From: Trichostrongylus colubriformis
Lineage: Eukaryota > Nematoda > Chromadorea > Rhabditida > Trichostrongylidae
Direction: 5' to 3'
Assembly: GCA_963978905.1 (NCBI GenBank)
Contig: OZ022258.1
Span: 44,872,591-44,936,590, forward strand
DNA length: 64,000 nt
The position numbers and the translations under genes were made by a program. Each line of letters opens with the position of its first letter. Within the stretch, counting starts at the first letter, position 1. A model generated the notes under the pieces. The model worked only from the letters and a program-made list of their open reading frames with translations, did not search any database and was not told the DNA's origin. Positions 1 to 13,700 of this stretch are shown here, piece after piece.

Positions 1-2452
1 GGCGCCCTACGCCTCATCCCAGAAGTAATCGCTTCGGGACTCCATCAATACGGCGCCCTGTTCACACCATCACGTCGCTTGCTTAACGCGGCAACACGAG
101 TGTCCTGCCCCAATGACATAGGCCCCGACGTTAAAGACACCGGAAGGGGGTAATATTGGCCTACGGTAGAACAGACGTAGTGTGGACGTGTTTAAGTGGC
201 CGCCAGTGCACAAACTCGCCAATTTGACGCCTTGGCATGGTGCCAAGAGAAGATGATTCTATTCTAAATTTGTTTTTTCCTTTTACTTTTTCCTTTGTTC
301 TTTATTATATTGTTTCTATATGTACTTACATGAATGCTAATGTAGCTGGGAATGGCCACTCCACTGCGCTGGGAGTCAGGTGCTACAACCAACGTTGGCC
401 CGCGGCCCGTCTCCTATAGCGGACAACTCGGAAAGGGAAGCGTGGATGCGAATGGGATGCGAATACACAGCGCAGCGTCGCGCTTTTGAATCTGGGCTTT
501 TTCACCGATTATCGCCTCTAACCTTGAGTGTTAGTTACAAAATGCTCATTTCTTTGCATCTTCCTCTTGTTTCGGATACCCGGAAATGGTAACAGACATT
601 TCTGCTACGATACACACAGTCCGAACATTCGTTGCAGGACTCGGTTAAAACTCCCTGCCATTCGTCCTTCCCCAGTCGACCAGAGCACAAAAATTTCCGA
701 GTGTAGCTCTGTAAAAACTCAAGCCAGGAGGTGGGTGGTAGGTAGCCACAAGGAAAGGTCGCGGCATGAAAAGAAAATGCGTAGACATTCGAGGTTATAA
801 GCGATAATCGCTAGAAAATCCGGATTCAAAGGCGTGACACTGTGGTCAGTACATATTCGCATCTTCTGCGCATCTCTTCGAACTGCAACATCGCCTTTAC
901 GAATTACTCGCTGTAGAAGATGTCATTTGTTGTCTCGTAGGGTATATTTCATTCACTAATGATGATGTGAAATAAGTAAAACAATGAACGAATCAAGCGA
1001 AACAATGACTGGGAGGGTCAGCGAAAAGGTAAAAGAAAAGGTGTTCGTGGTGACAAAATCCATCTAGTTCACACTCGACGTCTTAGCAAGGTATCGTGTG
1101 TGCAATGTCTGCATCCTGACGAACTGCAAGCGTTACCGTAGGTTCCAGTGTCGTTGATATTTTCAGCTACCCTTGGTTGATAATAGCGTTTTGCTTAGTT
1201 TCATTTTGTGGCTATATATAATCGCATTCTGTGCCACGTCTTACCTTTACTTGATACTAGCACGAGAATATTAGGAAAAAGTGGATGAGCTTTTGCCTCA
1301 GCCTAGAAAGAAGGAGCTCTGGCGCGAGCGTACCATCTGCTCATGTAAGAACCAACTTTCCGTTACGGCTAGAGCGATTCACCCATCACCGAGCTCCTCC
1401 CCCTTGACCGAGCTGCGGGAAGGCCCGAAGCGCACTGCGACGCAATTCGGTTCAGTAATAAAAATATGTAATTTACACTATAGTACGACATACAAAGCAA
1501 ATAAAGTACGGCCGAGCAAACAAGGCATATAAGATTAGAAGATGAGCATAGTAAATGGAGCTGTGTTAGAATTCCATCAAATTCCGTCCACTAAAATGGA
1601 AACAATTTGGAAACAAGCTCAAGTTAGCGGCAAAATGAAAAAAAGTAATAAGAAAATTCACTCAATTCACACCCGACGTTTCAGCAATGTGTAGTGTGTG
1701 CGATGTTTGCAGTCTAACGAATTGCAAGCGTTACGACAGGTCTGACCGTAGCCCGAAATTGTCCCCTTCCGGTGTTTTGAAACTGAGTTTGAAACACGCA
1801 CGAGCTCATCCACGGCAGCTACTTATCGAAAGTTCACAGCATATATCCGATAGATCTTACATGCACTTGATCAAAACTTGAACAGATGCAAAACACGTGG
1901 CACATTCCAAGAACCTGATCAACTTTTCGAAGTGAATCTTAAACTCTTCAAAGCTATACAAAAGTAAAAGAGGAATTCACCACCGTATTCCCTTCCCGAC
2001 GTTCCAATCGCGCCACAAGAAAAATGGGGTTGTTTACTTTTTTCGAATGTGTGAAGGCTACTGAGAACAGGAACTGGAGGGGCCTGAAGTTGCCACTTTC
2101 ACACTGCCGCCCCATAAAAAAATTCAAATCGGAAAACTAAGGGGCGAGTTCAGTCCCTTAGTCCTGTCACTTGTAGAAAACATGAGGAGGCACGACATAA
2201 ATTTTGGCAATGGATAGGCATCATGTATTTGAGCAACTACCCAAGATATTGTTTCACAGGGTCGCCTCTAACCAAAATAACAGCTTCTGGACCCTTGCCA
2301 ACGCTTCCACTATTTTCCGTAATTATTCGGCATTGAAATCGTGCGGCTCCTGTCCTGTACAGCTTTATTGTAGAACCGTATAAACAACTGCAAACAAGGA
2401 TACACAAGCTCCTCCTCGAGCCCTTCGCGAAAGAAGTTTACCGGACCACGAA
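1..2452. repeat. Left-end repeat-derived region, no gene recognised
   Basis: 1-110 matches (inverted) the centre of the MITE at 2462-2688 (CGCTTC, ATGAGGCGTAG). 120-600 is a copy of 23165-23640. The rest has short open frames only. A GTTTCAGCAATGTGTAGTGTGTGCGATGT block at about 1678 resembles one at 1082, so a local repeat is likely. Confidence 0.5.
120..600. repeat. Dispersed repeat, copy 1
   Basis: Aligns along about 480 bp with 23165-23640: GGCCTACGGTAGAACA, CGCCAATTTGACGCC, CATGAATGCTAATGTAG, CTTTGCATCTTCCTCTTG. Related, shorter matches start the repeats at 37.86 and 62.52 kb (AGGCACCGG). Confidence 0.7.
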
Positions 2453-2461
2453 GTGAGCTAC

Positions 2462-2688
2462 GGGTGTATACCGTTAGGACAGAAACGTCGCGTGGCCGTG
2501 TTCGGCACGCGACGGGATGGTGCGAGCTATGCGCGCCGTATTAGTTGAGTCCTGAAGCGATTACGCCTAGAATGAGGCGTAGAGCACCGTCATCGCTTCA
2601 AGACCTATCCGAGGCGCGCATAGCTCGTACCATCTCGTCGCGCGCCAAACACGGCCACGCGACGTTCCTGTCCTAACGATATACACCC
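2462..2688. mobile_element. Fold-back MITE with 9-bp TSD (MULE-like)
   Basis: Ends GGGTGTATA and TATACACCC. Arms of about 85 bp are near-perfect inverted repeats (GTTAGGACAG, CGCGTGGCCGTG and so on). Exact 9-bp target duplication GTGAGCTAC at 2453-2461 and 2689-2697. A 9-bp TSD is the hallmark of Mutator-like elements. The centre matches the opening bases of the window. Confidence 0.85.
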
Positions 2689-3024
2689 GTGAGCTACGAC
2701 TGCCTTATGTAGAGCCGTAAAAATTCTTTGAGGGTCGATCGACTATCTACGATTCTCAGGCATAGGCATGGGCATGATTTTACCGACGAATTCAATTGTT
2801 ATACTCAACACTTGAAAATCAAAAACTGAGTTCAAGCCGCAATTATACAGAGCAAAAAAGTGTGTGAAGCAAAAGTGTCGCTCAGAGAATCATGAAGGTT
2901 AGAGTAATGTTAGTGGATATAAATAAAGTTGCAGAGTAAATGGGATGGGTGCAATAGGTAACAGTACAAGGAAACGTGTAGAAGTGAAAGAAAAGCACTT
3001 AATGACAATGAAATACGAAATTCA

Positions 3025-3195
3025 GAAAAACGCACCGGCGGGGAGCAAAACCACGATCTTCCTATCCTGCGCTCCGAAACACTACCACTGAGCCACTGTG
3101 GCCAATGCTGGCTCAGCAACGAGCCGTCCTGTGACCAAGTGCCTCGCCAATGAGATGTCACAGGCAAACTTTGACCCCTCCTAACTCGCTTCAGA
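3025..3195. repeat. Dispersed repeat fragment
   Basis: GGCGGGGAGCAAA ... CACTGAGCCACTGTGGCCAATGC ... GTGCCTCGCCAATGAG ... TTTGACCCCTC is repeated at 9750-9900. Confidence 0.55.
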
Positions 3196-3399
3196 ATGGT
3201 ATTTTGCAGTTTTAGAGTTGAAACCCTTCCCGTCTGGGGCAGGGGAGTATCATTAACAGAGGGATCGTCATTAGGGCTTAAGGCGAGCCTAAATCAGGGC
3301 GCAAGGAACGGCAATTGCATCAAGACTCAATTCACGAATGTTCCGAGCTCGCAAACTTCACGCAGCGCAGGGCACACCGCGCCGCGCTGCGAAATCCCG

Positions 3400-3690
3400 T
3401 CCTAACGTTATATGCCTTGGAGAAATGGAGTGTTTTCGCATGACGCCTTGCAACGACCTCCACTGTGAATTCATTGGACTTTTTTTTTATCAGGAAAACC
3501 TATTTCTCTCGCTCTTTCAATTATTCTCTCTTTCATTGTTTCACTCGTTTGTTGCTGTTTCACATGTACACGAAAAAATCAAATTCGCCCCACGCGATAT
3601 CAAATGACAATTGCGCTTTCTCGGCGCGCCGCAAACGGAACTCGACCACTGAAGCGTGCAGCTCGAGATGATGCGCGCTACGGCCCATAT
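3400..3690. repeat. Dispersed repeat fragment
   Basis: Shares CGCATGACGCCTTGC, the ATTCGCC-CGCGA block and GAAGCGTGCAGCTCGAGATGA with 35580-35890 and 37.9-38.15 kb. Confidence 0.5.
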
Positions 3691-4161
3691 GCGCGTTTTG
3701 CAACACGAGTTTAGCAACACATAATCTTTTATAAGCATAATGTTGTTTACAAAGAATAGTGTTTCTAATTACGCTTTCCTTCCATGCACCTCTATCCTTC
3801 CATGTCCCTCTTAACTGAAACCCATTTCTACACTCCTACTCTTCGAGCTCCTTATCTCTCTTGAAATCTTCTTTCGAACTTCGAAATTTCTGAAAAATAG
3901 GAAAAAGTGGAGGGAAAACTAGTCCAATGAGCAGTCTTCTTAATGGGGTGAAACATTTGCAAGTTATGCCCCACTTCATCATCTTATGAAGGAATGACAC
4001 ATTCTGAACCTAGCAAGCTGGAGCGCACGCGGACATCAGACTACAGCCTACCAGCTCTCAATGAGATTTTAATGATAGGTGAGTCATCGATAAGCCAAGG
4101 AGATAGGTGATAAGTAAGCACTTGAAAAAAGCGTAGACCACAGCAGAAGAACGGACGCTCA

Positions 4162-4293
4162 GGCCGCGTTCACACTCCGCGGTGCCGGCGGCAGGGCGTG
4201 GCTGCATGTCTCTAGGTCTCCGCATGTGCCATTTTGCTTCGCTGTCCTGTGACGCAGCCACGCCCTGCCGGCGCGCAAAGTATGAACGCGGCC
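4162..4293. mobile_element. PIF/Harbinger-like MITE
   Basis: TIR GGCCGCGTTCACAC / GTATGAACGCGGCC. Right flank is TTA and left flank is TCA (one substitution), fitting the 3-bp TTA/TAA target site of PIF/Harbinger elements. Internal inverted GC-rich arms contain GCCGGCGGCAGGGCGTGGCTG. Confidence 0.65.
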
Positions 4294-5421
4294 TTAAGAG
4301 CGCGAATTCCAAATCGAGTTTGAGCTAATTCCCTCATGAGTATGCCGAAAAATCTTTGTTGTGCATGTTTTCATAGTATATGCATGGATCTGCATTTATG
4401 TGATGAAGCTAATTACATAACGGATTTTGATGGAGAAAAACGGCAAAATGAGCCTTTTGAAGGGTAATTTTCGGTAAAATCGGCAAAATTTCGAAAGCGA
4501 AATGAGAAAGAAATCATTGACTCTTATTCTACCGCGCGTGAAAGAAACATGTGTTGCGTGATTGATTCAAGAAGGTCGCCGGAGAAAAGAATTACGGAGG
4601 ATCGTAAAAAGGCATCAAACACACGAGAGCGAGGGAAACTGCGAAATGTTCGAATAATGGGAAAGTGACGTCATCGATTCAAACGGATATACGCGCGTTT
4701 TTTGAAGCAGCGATTTCTCAAACAATAACAAGCTATTCGGTCCAGAGAAATTTGGGATAAAAACTTCTTGCAAACTAAAAAAAATCAAAGATAAAGGATT
4801 TGAAGTGAAGTGCAAAAACGAGGAAGGAAGCCCTTAAGATCCAGTGACCTTCAGATCCTTTTTCAGATCAAATGAAGTTCTAAAGGGCTCAAAAAACGCG
4901 AAAAAAACCTGATATCTCCCTTCTGGAGCTCAATAACAGACCTGTTCGAGGAGGCTCAAGCTTCTTGCGGGCACTTTGTTGTCCTTTTCTCGCAGTGGCT
5001 TTCGTAACTGCCATCACTGTAATCAATACTAATCGATCAGATTCAGGATAGCCTTTTCACATAGAGCAGAATATCAAAAAGGCATGAGGATTTTGAAATG
5101 GGCAACGTTTGCCAAAGTGTGCGCTGGAGCGGCGAAGTCGCAAGAGAGGTGGTTAGATTCAGACGAGAAGAGCATGTGGCGGCAAGAGACGCAGCGTCAG
5201 AGCGCACTGTGACTCAAGCTGCCAGCCGGTCGGTGCACGGGGCTGCGGCGGATCGCCGCGCTCGTTATGACGTTTTGATTGGAGCATTTGTAAACCATGT
5301 GAATCCTACCTGGTGGTCCTTCTGAAGCTGAATTGGAGCTTCTGGAGGATTCTGAAGAACCACCAGTTCCAGACCATCAATGAGGGCCAACGAATGGGAA
5401 GGTTTGGCCGGAAGAAGAAGT

Positions 5422-5763
5422 CTATAGTAACAGGCAGCCATCCTCGGATGCTATGATTTTGTCCCTTCGAGATATTATTCCGGAGGCGGGCTCAAATTTC
5501 AGGGATAGACGGACATTTTTAAGTGATGTCCTATTGTTTGCCTCCTTTTTTGGAGGCTTCATTGCCATGGGAGCTGGAGCCGACTTCCACAACTTTTCTG
5601 ACTCTTCCTGAATCGACGATGTAAAGAACTCACTTCCAAAACGATCAAGGACCACACCCGTCTGATAGTCGGTTTTTTCCTCTTTGAAGTTAGCGTGAAC
5701 GTCAAGGGCGATGGGCGGCGATTTCCATCCACCGCATTGAAGCGGGTGCTTCTTAGAAAGCAT
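5422..5763 (-). other. Unrecognised 113-codon open reading frame
   Basis: Minus-strand open frame with Lys/Ser-rich composition and no recognisable domain. Splice-like sites at its ends are not convincing, and the flanks are repeats. It may be a transposon remnant. Confidence 0.2.
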
Positions 5764-5873
5764 GTCCTGTTGGTATGGCGGTTCTTAATGAAATCCAAAA
5801 GTCGAATTTCAAAGAAATGGAAAGTTTGGTGCTAGCAGGGCGCAGCTGCTAGAAATCCATTAATTGAGGCCCC

Positions 5874-5938
5874 TGCATGTTCAACCATACCTGAAAATAA
5901 ATACCCGTGCATGTTCAACCATACCTGAAAATAAATAA
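5874..5938. repeat. Tandem duplication, ~30-bp unit x2
   Basis: TGCATGTTCAACCATACCTG plus AAAATAAATA occurs twice in direct succession. Confidence 0.85.
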
Positions 5939-6891
5939 TGTGCGGCAGCAATTTTTGAAGGCGGTGGAAGGGGTAGTTAGATCCGAATAGTAAAAGATTA
6001 TCTAATACGAAATCCGGGTGCTTACTAGTACGAGAGAGAAGAAAAACGGAATGGAACAGTCAAAAACCTTGGGTAGAAAACCCCTTTTTCACGGTTGACT
6101 CCGAAAGGGGGCGGGCTCTGTTGGCAAAGAGGCGGGTCCTGTTACAACAAGTGACAGCTGTCGAAAGAGACTGCTCTTATGGAGCTCGGGGCGCACTTTT
6201 TCTTCGGAAACTTCGCCGCATATAGTCTTCCTGGAGCCGTAGCTTTCGTTTTCATGACTCCCTTCAGGAGTTCTCATTGCTCATATTACCCCTACCACTG
6301 TTTTTGTGAGGACAAAAACCAAGAGATTAACACGACCCGGCTTATCAGAAATCTCCCAAAGTGCTTCAGGTTATGAATAATCTCAATGTGACTTATCCGT
6401 CAGCCTGGCCAAACAAAATTCTCGCTCTTGAAAGCGCCATTCTAAACTTAAATGTAAGCTGACCCCATTGGTGAATTAGTGATATGCTCGTTGGGAGCAC
6501 GTGTCATTCGGCATCGATTGAAATACCGTGTACTCCTATCCGATGAGGCTTCAATTCTAGTAACAATGTTTAAGCATTTCAATGGGAGGCGTATACCCAC
6601 GGTAATCATTAAGTGGTGTAATGTTAAGTGGCGCTGTTTCCATTATTATGACCGTGGACCGAATTCCTATATACCAAGCAAGCATTCCTTTCCTTCGATG
6701 TCAGCAAATCGGTACCACAAACGTTTCGAAGAATGAAACGAAATGTGCGCTGACTGACACGTACAAGGCACTGAATACTGCCAGGTAATCTGAATGGAAG
6801 TGAAGTTCGCTCAGCATCCACATAGGAGTGAACAACGCCATGTGTTTTATTCTTTAATCTTACAGTTATTACGCGAGATATAAAGGCAATT

Positions 6892-7445
6892 CGTGCGGAG
6901 GTGGTGTTGTGACAGGTTGCGCACACCCTACTTTTATGGTGCGAGGATCAAATCCCGCATCAACGTCTGTCCAGCTCACCCAAGCCTTTCATCCCTTCGG
7001 GGTAGGTGAACTGGTACCTGACTCGTCTGGAAGGTGAAGAGCGAAATGTACAGCGGTTGCCCTCGCAAGTCATTGTATAGGCCAAATCCTGGGTGGGGTC
7101 ACGAGGTCGAATTTCCGCTTCGCGGCTGTGCACTCGCGGCGCCACCAGTACGACTCGCCGTACCGATTGCCCTTGCGAGCCCGGCTGCGCGCGACTGCGT
7201 CACGTCTGCGCTTCCACTCATGCCACACTGCCTCGCTTGAAGGCTGCCTACCCTGCCACTGGCACTCGCACCCACCGCGCCGCTCGTCGCGCGCGGTCGC
7301 GCGGAAATTCGACCTCGTGACCCCCACCCCCAAATTCTTAACCTGCCACCATTATTATAAATGGAATTAGAGTGCGCGGCTCATCCATACAAAGAATTAA
7401 TGATGCCAAACACTTTATCCTTCATATCCTCTAGTGAGATATGAC
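6892..7445 (+). mobile_element. SINE copy interrupted by a fold-back MITE
   Basis: Same family as 32912-33194 (GAGGATCAAATCCCGCATC, GACTCGTCTGGAAGG, CACTTTATCCTTC), split by the 7091-7329 MITE. A clear TSD was not seen. Confidence 0.6.
7091..7329. mobile_element. Fold-back MITE with 9-bp TSD, nested in a SINE
   Basis: Ends GGGTGGGGTCACGAGGTCGA and the complement TCGACCTCGTGACCCCCACCC. Flanks CCAAATCCT (7082-7090) and CCAAATTCT (7330-7338) match 8 of 9. It interrupts the same SINE family that is seen at 23.97 and 32.91 kb. Confidence 0.75.
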
Positions 7446-7529
7446 GAGATGAATCCGCAGCAAGTGAGGGCATTCATTGGAACAACACCGTTACCAGTGC
7501 TTTCCCTTTTCCTTCACAGTCCTTGAAAA

Positions 7530-7598
7530 AGCTGAAGGTTTTCGACACCCACCCATTATTTATGCTGAAGGTTTTCGACACTCACCCATTATTTATGT
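7530..7598. repeat. Tandem duplication, ~33-bp unit x2
   Basis: GCTGAAGGTTTTCGACACYC followed by ACCCATTATTTAT, repeated. Confidence 0.85.
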
Positions 7599-9194
7599 AT
7601 GTCTAGAGAGTACCAGGGACATAAAAACTGCCGACAATACACCACTCTCCTAACGACCACCCACGAAGTCGGCGATTCGCAATCTGTGCGTCTCGAAAGT
7701 AAAAGTAGCGAATGCAACGAGAAGTACAAACACCGTTGGACTGAGGCTACTCTTGCATATTCTCACGGAAGTTTTTTTTTGAGTTTCCTGATCGACCATT
7801 TCCTTGCTGCTCGTTGCTATGTAGAGCAATGTTGTTACAAGGGTGCTTGGACAACGTAAAATTCTAGGAAATTACTGAGAATCTCCTCCATGCTATTTCG
7901 CAAAACATGGCTTATAAAATGATCAAGTAATACCGCCAATGAGATGGACGGGTCTGATGAAAGCTTATTAAAACAGAGATTGTCCCGGCAACAGCGAATA
8001 AGCAGTGAACCTTTGTTTTTTCGAATTACTCGAAGTTTATTTCGTGGCATATGTGACACTGTTCGTCAGCATTTTGCCAGTTTTCTTGCCACTATGTCCA
8101 AAACAACTGGTCCTCTGAGTGCCTGCGTGCGGCAGCATTTGAAAATTGAGTATGTGGCCCGCCTCGTACACCATGATTATGCTGCTGCGCCCCCACCAGG
8201 GCACTCCCAGGTGTCGAGGAAAGTAGCCGCTAAAGTACGATCTCCCCCCTCTTTTTTGACCTCTACCGTTTTATTTCCATGATCCATGGAATGAAAAAGA
8301 TATTTATTACACATTTCCCTACACGGGTTCACTATCATTTGCTCATTCAGAGTTTAGATTACGGTGCTTATCGCTGACCTTTGCGGGTACGACCCCCTCC
8401 TCTTTTTCGGTCATATATGACCCCCCCCCCCAGTCGAGGAATCCTCGACTCCCAGTGTATCCTGGCCCCCACCCCCTTGGCTCATCCTGTATCGCAAAAA
8501 AGGTGCTAATGCCTGTTCGTTGTGACTCTCCACTAATGTGCAAAATTGCTTGTAACCCTGCTATACAAAAGTTTGTGACCTGTTTCTTCTATGATGTGGT
8601 GCTTAGGTTAGAGGAATTTTGCACGGAAACTCCATGATTCTTCAGAGTCTTACTTGTTTCGACTTTAAATTTAAAAGCCTGAAAAAATGAAGGGGCTGCA
8701 TTCTCTTCGAAACTTTCTGGGCAAAAGTGACTGCAGTCCAAAGTTTCGCGTCGTGTGGTTTGCTTCGCAAACCCCGTCACTGGTCGCGTAAACGTCACCG
8801 TTCTATTTCCAAAGCCGTCGCGGCCCCGCCCACTCACATGTGCGCCCGGAAATTGATTGGGATCCCAAGGGGATTAATCTTTGCGATATTCCGGCATTTG
8901 CGCATGAAACTTTGCGTATGGTCCTAACAAATGAAGTAGAACGGAACGAGCCAAATTTCAATAGGCAACTCTTTCGAAGAGGTAATTACTTTGAAACCCT
9001 CGAAATCAGAACACACTAGTTACACAATTCTCATTGTACACTTGTCAACAAACTAGAAACATAGAAAGATTATTTTATGACCTTTTTTTCATGAGCAGTA
9101 TTTATGGATCCTAGTTTTTACCTCTAACTATACAAGCGGCGTCGCCGACTTCATGTCGTACCTGTATTTGGGAGAATCTACCGAAGACTTAACT

Positions 9195-10012
9195 AGGAAA
9201 GGATTTCAACTGACCGTGGAACTTTGAAATGAGATCCAGAAGGATCGATAGAGCTTCGAACGCTGATTATAACTGTGAAAACCAAAATTGCTGAACGGCA
9301 TTCTAAAGCGAGTTACGTGGGGTCAAAGTTTCAGGTCCAACTTCCGAAAATTGGGGGTGGCCAGGGGATAAAGTGGTACTTTTTGAATTTTCTTCGACAA
9401 AAACTCCTGCACCCTGAACAAGATAAGCTACACATACCTATTACACTTGCCCATCGCACTGAACGTAAGAAACAAGCGTCAAATAAGAGCAATTCCTGGG
9501 CAAGGGTCAACGACTTCCCCTTTGTTCATTGTACTGCCACCCAATACCCCGTGAATTTTCCCGAAATTTGGTCAAGTTCTCGAATTGGCTAAAAACTTGC
9601 CCCTTGGGGTAATTTGACTCCTTGAACACAGGAATCACTTTGGTTTTGCACGAGAAGGACTGGCTCGTGCGTTATGGGCTTCCGAACGTAGTATTCTTTA
9701 TTCAAGTAAACGCGTAGACAATGAAACACAAAATGCGAAAAAGCCGTCACCGGCGGGGAGCAAACTCTGGACCCCTTCCCTTACCACCAGTGAGCCACGG
9801 TGACCGTTGCTAGGTTGGCAACGGCCGTGCTGATGACAAAGTGCCTCGCCATTGAGGTGTCACAGGCAAACTTTGACCCCTCGTAACTTGCTTCAGAATG
9901 CCGTTCAGCATTTTCGGTTTTCACAGTTATAATCAGCGTTCGAAGCTCTATCAATCCATCTGGGTCTGATTTCAAAGTTCCACGGTCAGTTGAAACCCTT
10001 TCCTAGTAAGGT
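9195..10012. mobile_element. About 0.8-kb element with ~140-bp TIRs
   Basis: 9195-9335 (ACTAGGAAAGGATTTCAACT and onward) is repeated inverted at about 9870-10012 (ending AGTTGAAACCCTTTCCTAGT), with about 90% identity by eye. The interior lacks recognisable transposase. A related fragment lies at 3025-3195 (GGCGGGGAGCAAA, TTTGACCCCTC). Confidence 0.65.
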
Positions 10013-10717
10013 TCATTTCGAAGGTTTTATAAGGATTTTTATTAAGTTGTTATTTAGGTTATTAAGGTATTTATTTTATTTATTATTGAGGTTTTTATAT
10101 GTTCAAAACATGTACGAAACGGCGAAACAGATCTACATATCCCATATCCCATATCCCATGGGTTCTCATATCTGATTATCCCTTATATCCCTCGTTGTCG
10201 CACATACGGTCAAGGACCATCACACCCGCCAAACCCCACCATTTCCTTTGGGTCTACCCACTTATGAACGTCTACATCTCTCCCTATTGATCAGAACCAC
10301 CTTATTTCATTCAATTATTCATTCACATAGATTTGATAGACGCGCTTGAAACAATCATGAGTTGCTTTCACTACTGTAGAGCGGTTGCAGACTTAGGATA
10401 AAAACGGATGAAAATGAAGAAATGCCACAAAATACCCAACCAAACAGTGACTTAAAAGAGGCAACCTAAGTGAGCACCAAAAAGTTTAAATCTCAGGCAT
10501 CACTTTCACGGAGGGTTTTCGCTGTAGTTTCCCTTCTGTTTTGGCCCTTGCCCTTTCTCAGTTCACCGGACCCTATTTCACTGATATTTACTTTACATCC
10601 CTCACAAATATTGGTTGCAAATTATGCGATGAATTTTTAATTATGGTTTTCCCCTTATCTGTATCTTATTCATCCTTGAATTCAACAGCGCATTTTTTTT
10701 CGATTTTTCAGCTTCAG

Positions 10718-13700
10718 ATGTTTTCGAACGACGTCATCCATCGAATAGGCATATTGGTATGCATACTGTCCGTAATCACAACCTTTACACTGTTTCTTAC
10801 CGTAAACAGCATCTGGCAAAGAGCCAACAGCTTCAAATCAGATGTGATGAGTCGCAGCCATGTATTCGGAGTAAGTGACCAGCCAATTATTTTTAGAACG
10901 ATTTCATTTCAAATTATTACTTTCAGACGAAATCTCAAGTGATCTGGGCTGAAATGAGCGAAATGAGCCGTACCCTGAGAATCCCCCGAGATTATGGTAG
11001 AGAGGCAACGGCTGAACAGGGGAAAAAGGGTGTGCTGCACAAATGCAGCCGTAAGTTGGTCTTTCGAATCAGTTATTGTCCAAATTTTTGCCCATTTATC
11101 TAGAATGCTCTCGTCTGCACTGCCCTGCTGGACAGCCTGGCAATGAAGGTCCTCCAGGGCAGGATGGTGAACCAGGAGCACCGGGCAAGTCAGGAGTGCC
11201 GGGGATCGATGGCGAGGATATCGAACTGGACACACAGGCTAGTTACTTACAGACCTTTTCGGAGCGCTCGATAGGGCGTGGCCTATGGGCTTGAGTGGTA
11301 TCTAATCCCCCATCCCGCCACACACTCTCACTCCTGCCACTCAGGCCACGCCCTACCAGGATCTCCGAAAAGGACTGCACAGTTACTCAAACTTAACGCC
11401 TTATAGTGGTTGCTTGGTCCTTGAGTCATACTGACGCGCCTCTATGAACGGTAGTCCACTATATCTTTTCAAAGAGGAAATCTCGCCTAAGTTGAGTACG
11501 ATCCTCCTCCAAGGGGTCACTTGTGCGGTAAGACAACTCATGAAATAACCGCACATGGCAGGATTCTAATCCCCGTAGTGACTGATAGCCCTTTCTGTGG
11601 CACGGGTAAGGATCGATTGGTCGAATTTTCGCTTTGCGGCGTCGCACTCGCGATCAGTACGAGTCGTTTGGAATTCCGCTCAAGACGAAATGGGCTGGTA
11701 CGTTAGGGACCTTCAAAGATTACAGCTTCCAACTTGCAATCTTTAAAGGCCCCTTACGTACCAGCCCAATGCGTCTTGCGCGGAATTCCAAACGACTCGT
11801 ACGGACGGCTCCGCGAAGCGAAAATTCGACCAATCGACCCTCACCCCTGTGGCGCAGAGGCTCCTTGGATTCCTGTGCTAGCTTCGACCTGCTCCTGAGG
11901 TAACCTGAATTTTCAAGGAAGATCAAATCGCCAAAAGTTTTGCCTACTGATAAATTGAATGTATCACGCACCAGATTCCACCCCTCAAAGAAAATATTTC
12001 GATGTTTTCAATATTGGATTATTAGTATTACTTATTGATATTAGTTTCATAAAGACTTCCATGGCACATTATTGATGATGGTTTTTCAATATTTAATTTA
12101 TATGCGGGTTAATAGCATAGCTGGTGGGTGCCATTTGAAGAAATGCTCAAAAATAATTGTTCAGCCGGACATGCCGTGCAGAATTTGCCCAGCCGGTCCA
12201 CCCGGCTCTCGCGGTCCTCAGGGTGAACGTGGACGTAACGGAAAGCAGGGCACGCCAGGAAGACATGGTAGAAATTCCGTCATTCACTGTTTGGCGCAGA
12301 TCTATCATTGAACTTTCAGGCGACGCTGGCAATCCCGGTATACCGGGAGCGGTCGGCACAACTGGTTTCCCAGGACATGTTGGAGCTCCGGGCAGCACGG
12401 GTACTCGAGGTCCACCGGGCGATAATGCAATTGGTAAGGCTGGGGTGTGTAAAAGAAGAATCTAAGGGTATCACGGCCAGAACAGCGCAGTTGTGTAGTT
12501 GCGTACACGACCAACTATCGTATCTCACACCAAAAAATGTATTTCTGTTGCCTGCAATCAACAGTGATGTCTATCCAGACAGCCAGACAGCACAGTTGCT
12601 GGTTTTTTCACTTATTAATCTCTTCTTTTTCACTTTTTTCATTAGCTGTTTAACTCAAAATTCCTATCGGGGATTCCATCATAGGGTCTACAGGTCATTC
12701 AATAAAAACACTAGCGGAAGTATTATATGAGTGTCCAACAGGATCAGGCGTTTGCCTACGACAATCGGTCTATGTTCGCAATTACACAAATCATCCAAGG
12801 CGAATTCTTGTGCTCAAGTATAGCACGTTTCAGCCGGTGAAGGAATAAAAGGACCACGTGGAGTGCCTGGTGTTCAAGGAGCGAAGGGGCCACCTGGAAC
12901 CCCCGGTCGTCCATCTAATGTTAGAGGCGCTCCGGGCAGCACAGGACCAAGAGGTGGAATCGGACAAACTGGAAAAGTGAGCGATTTAAGTTTTCATAAA
13001 GACCGCCTGCAATATTTTCATGATTCAGTTCGGAGCCTACGGAGAAACCGGTCCAGCCGGACCAACAGGTGAGCCCGGTCTACCATCACCCTACTGCCCG
13101 TCGGACTGTGGAGTCAGCAAGATCGTTTCCGCAGTGGGCATGGAGTTTGAGGTGAGTACCATACCACGAAATATATATTCTACCCTCCCTACTATATATA
13201 AAACGCTTCGTCTGTCTGTACGTCCCTCAGTCTGTCTGTCACGAAATTAGATACTACATAGAAAACGAGGGGACAAGTGTGGTATGGGTAGAAGGGGAGA
13301 GGTGGACAGGGTCAAGAATGATTTTTTTAGTCATGAAAGAGGCGTGGGCACAGTGGGCGGAGCATTTCTGGTGGTGGGTAATCGTCTACATGAAAAACGA
13401 TCTATGGAGATGGGGACAAGTTTGGAATGGACAGGATATGGAACAAGAGTAAGGAGCACCCATGCACCAAGTTAAGCTCCTCCCACGGTGGGCGGAGCGT
13501 GCACAGAAATACTCCGTCTCCAAGAAAAAGAGCAATTTCGATGGATCTAGTGACGCACCTGTGGTGTTTCGCGCACAGTAGTGTGCGTCAGCCAACTGGT
13601 TATTCTATAATCATATTCTATATATGTATACATTGTATATTTCTAAAGAAGTGATTTAAGAGGTGAAGACCAGTTTATTATTTCTTATTTCCAGGCCTTG

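Larger units (their letters stand above)
2700..10700. other. Gene-free repeat-rich region
   Basis: Apart from the elements listed separately no gene was recognised. 6000-6310 matches 31120-31440 in parts (GCATATAGTCTTC, TTACCCCTACCACTG). 8410-8430 is a poly-C run. 10010-10160 is AT-rich with a CCCATAT microsatellite. Short open frames here have no family signature. Confidence 0.5.

Noticed and set aside
7034..7370. Several overlapping GC-rich frames
   Set aside because: They arise from the palindromic GC-rich MITE, which is open in several frames by composition.
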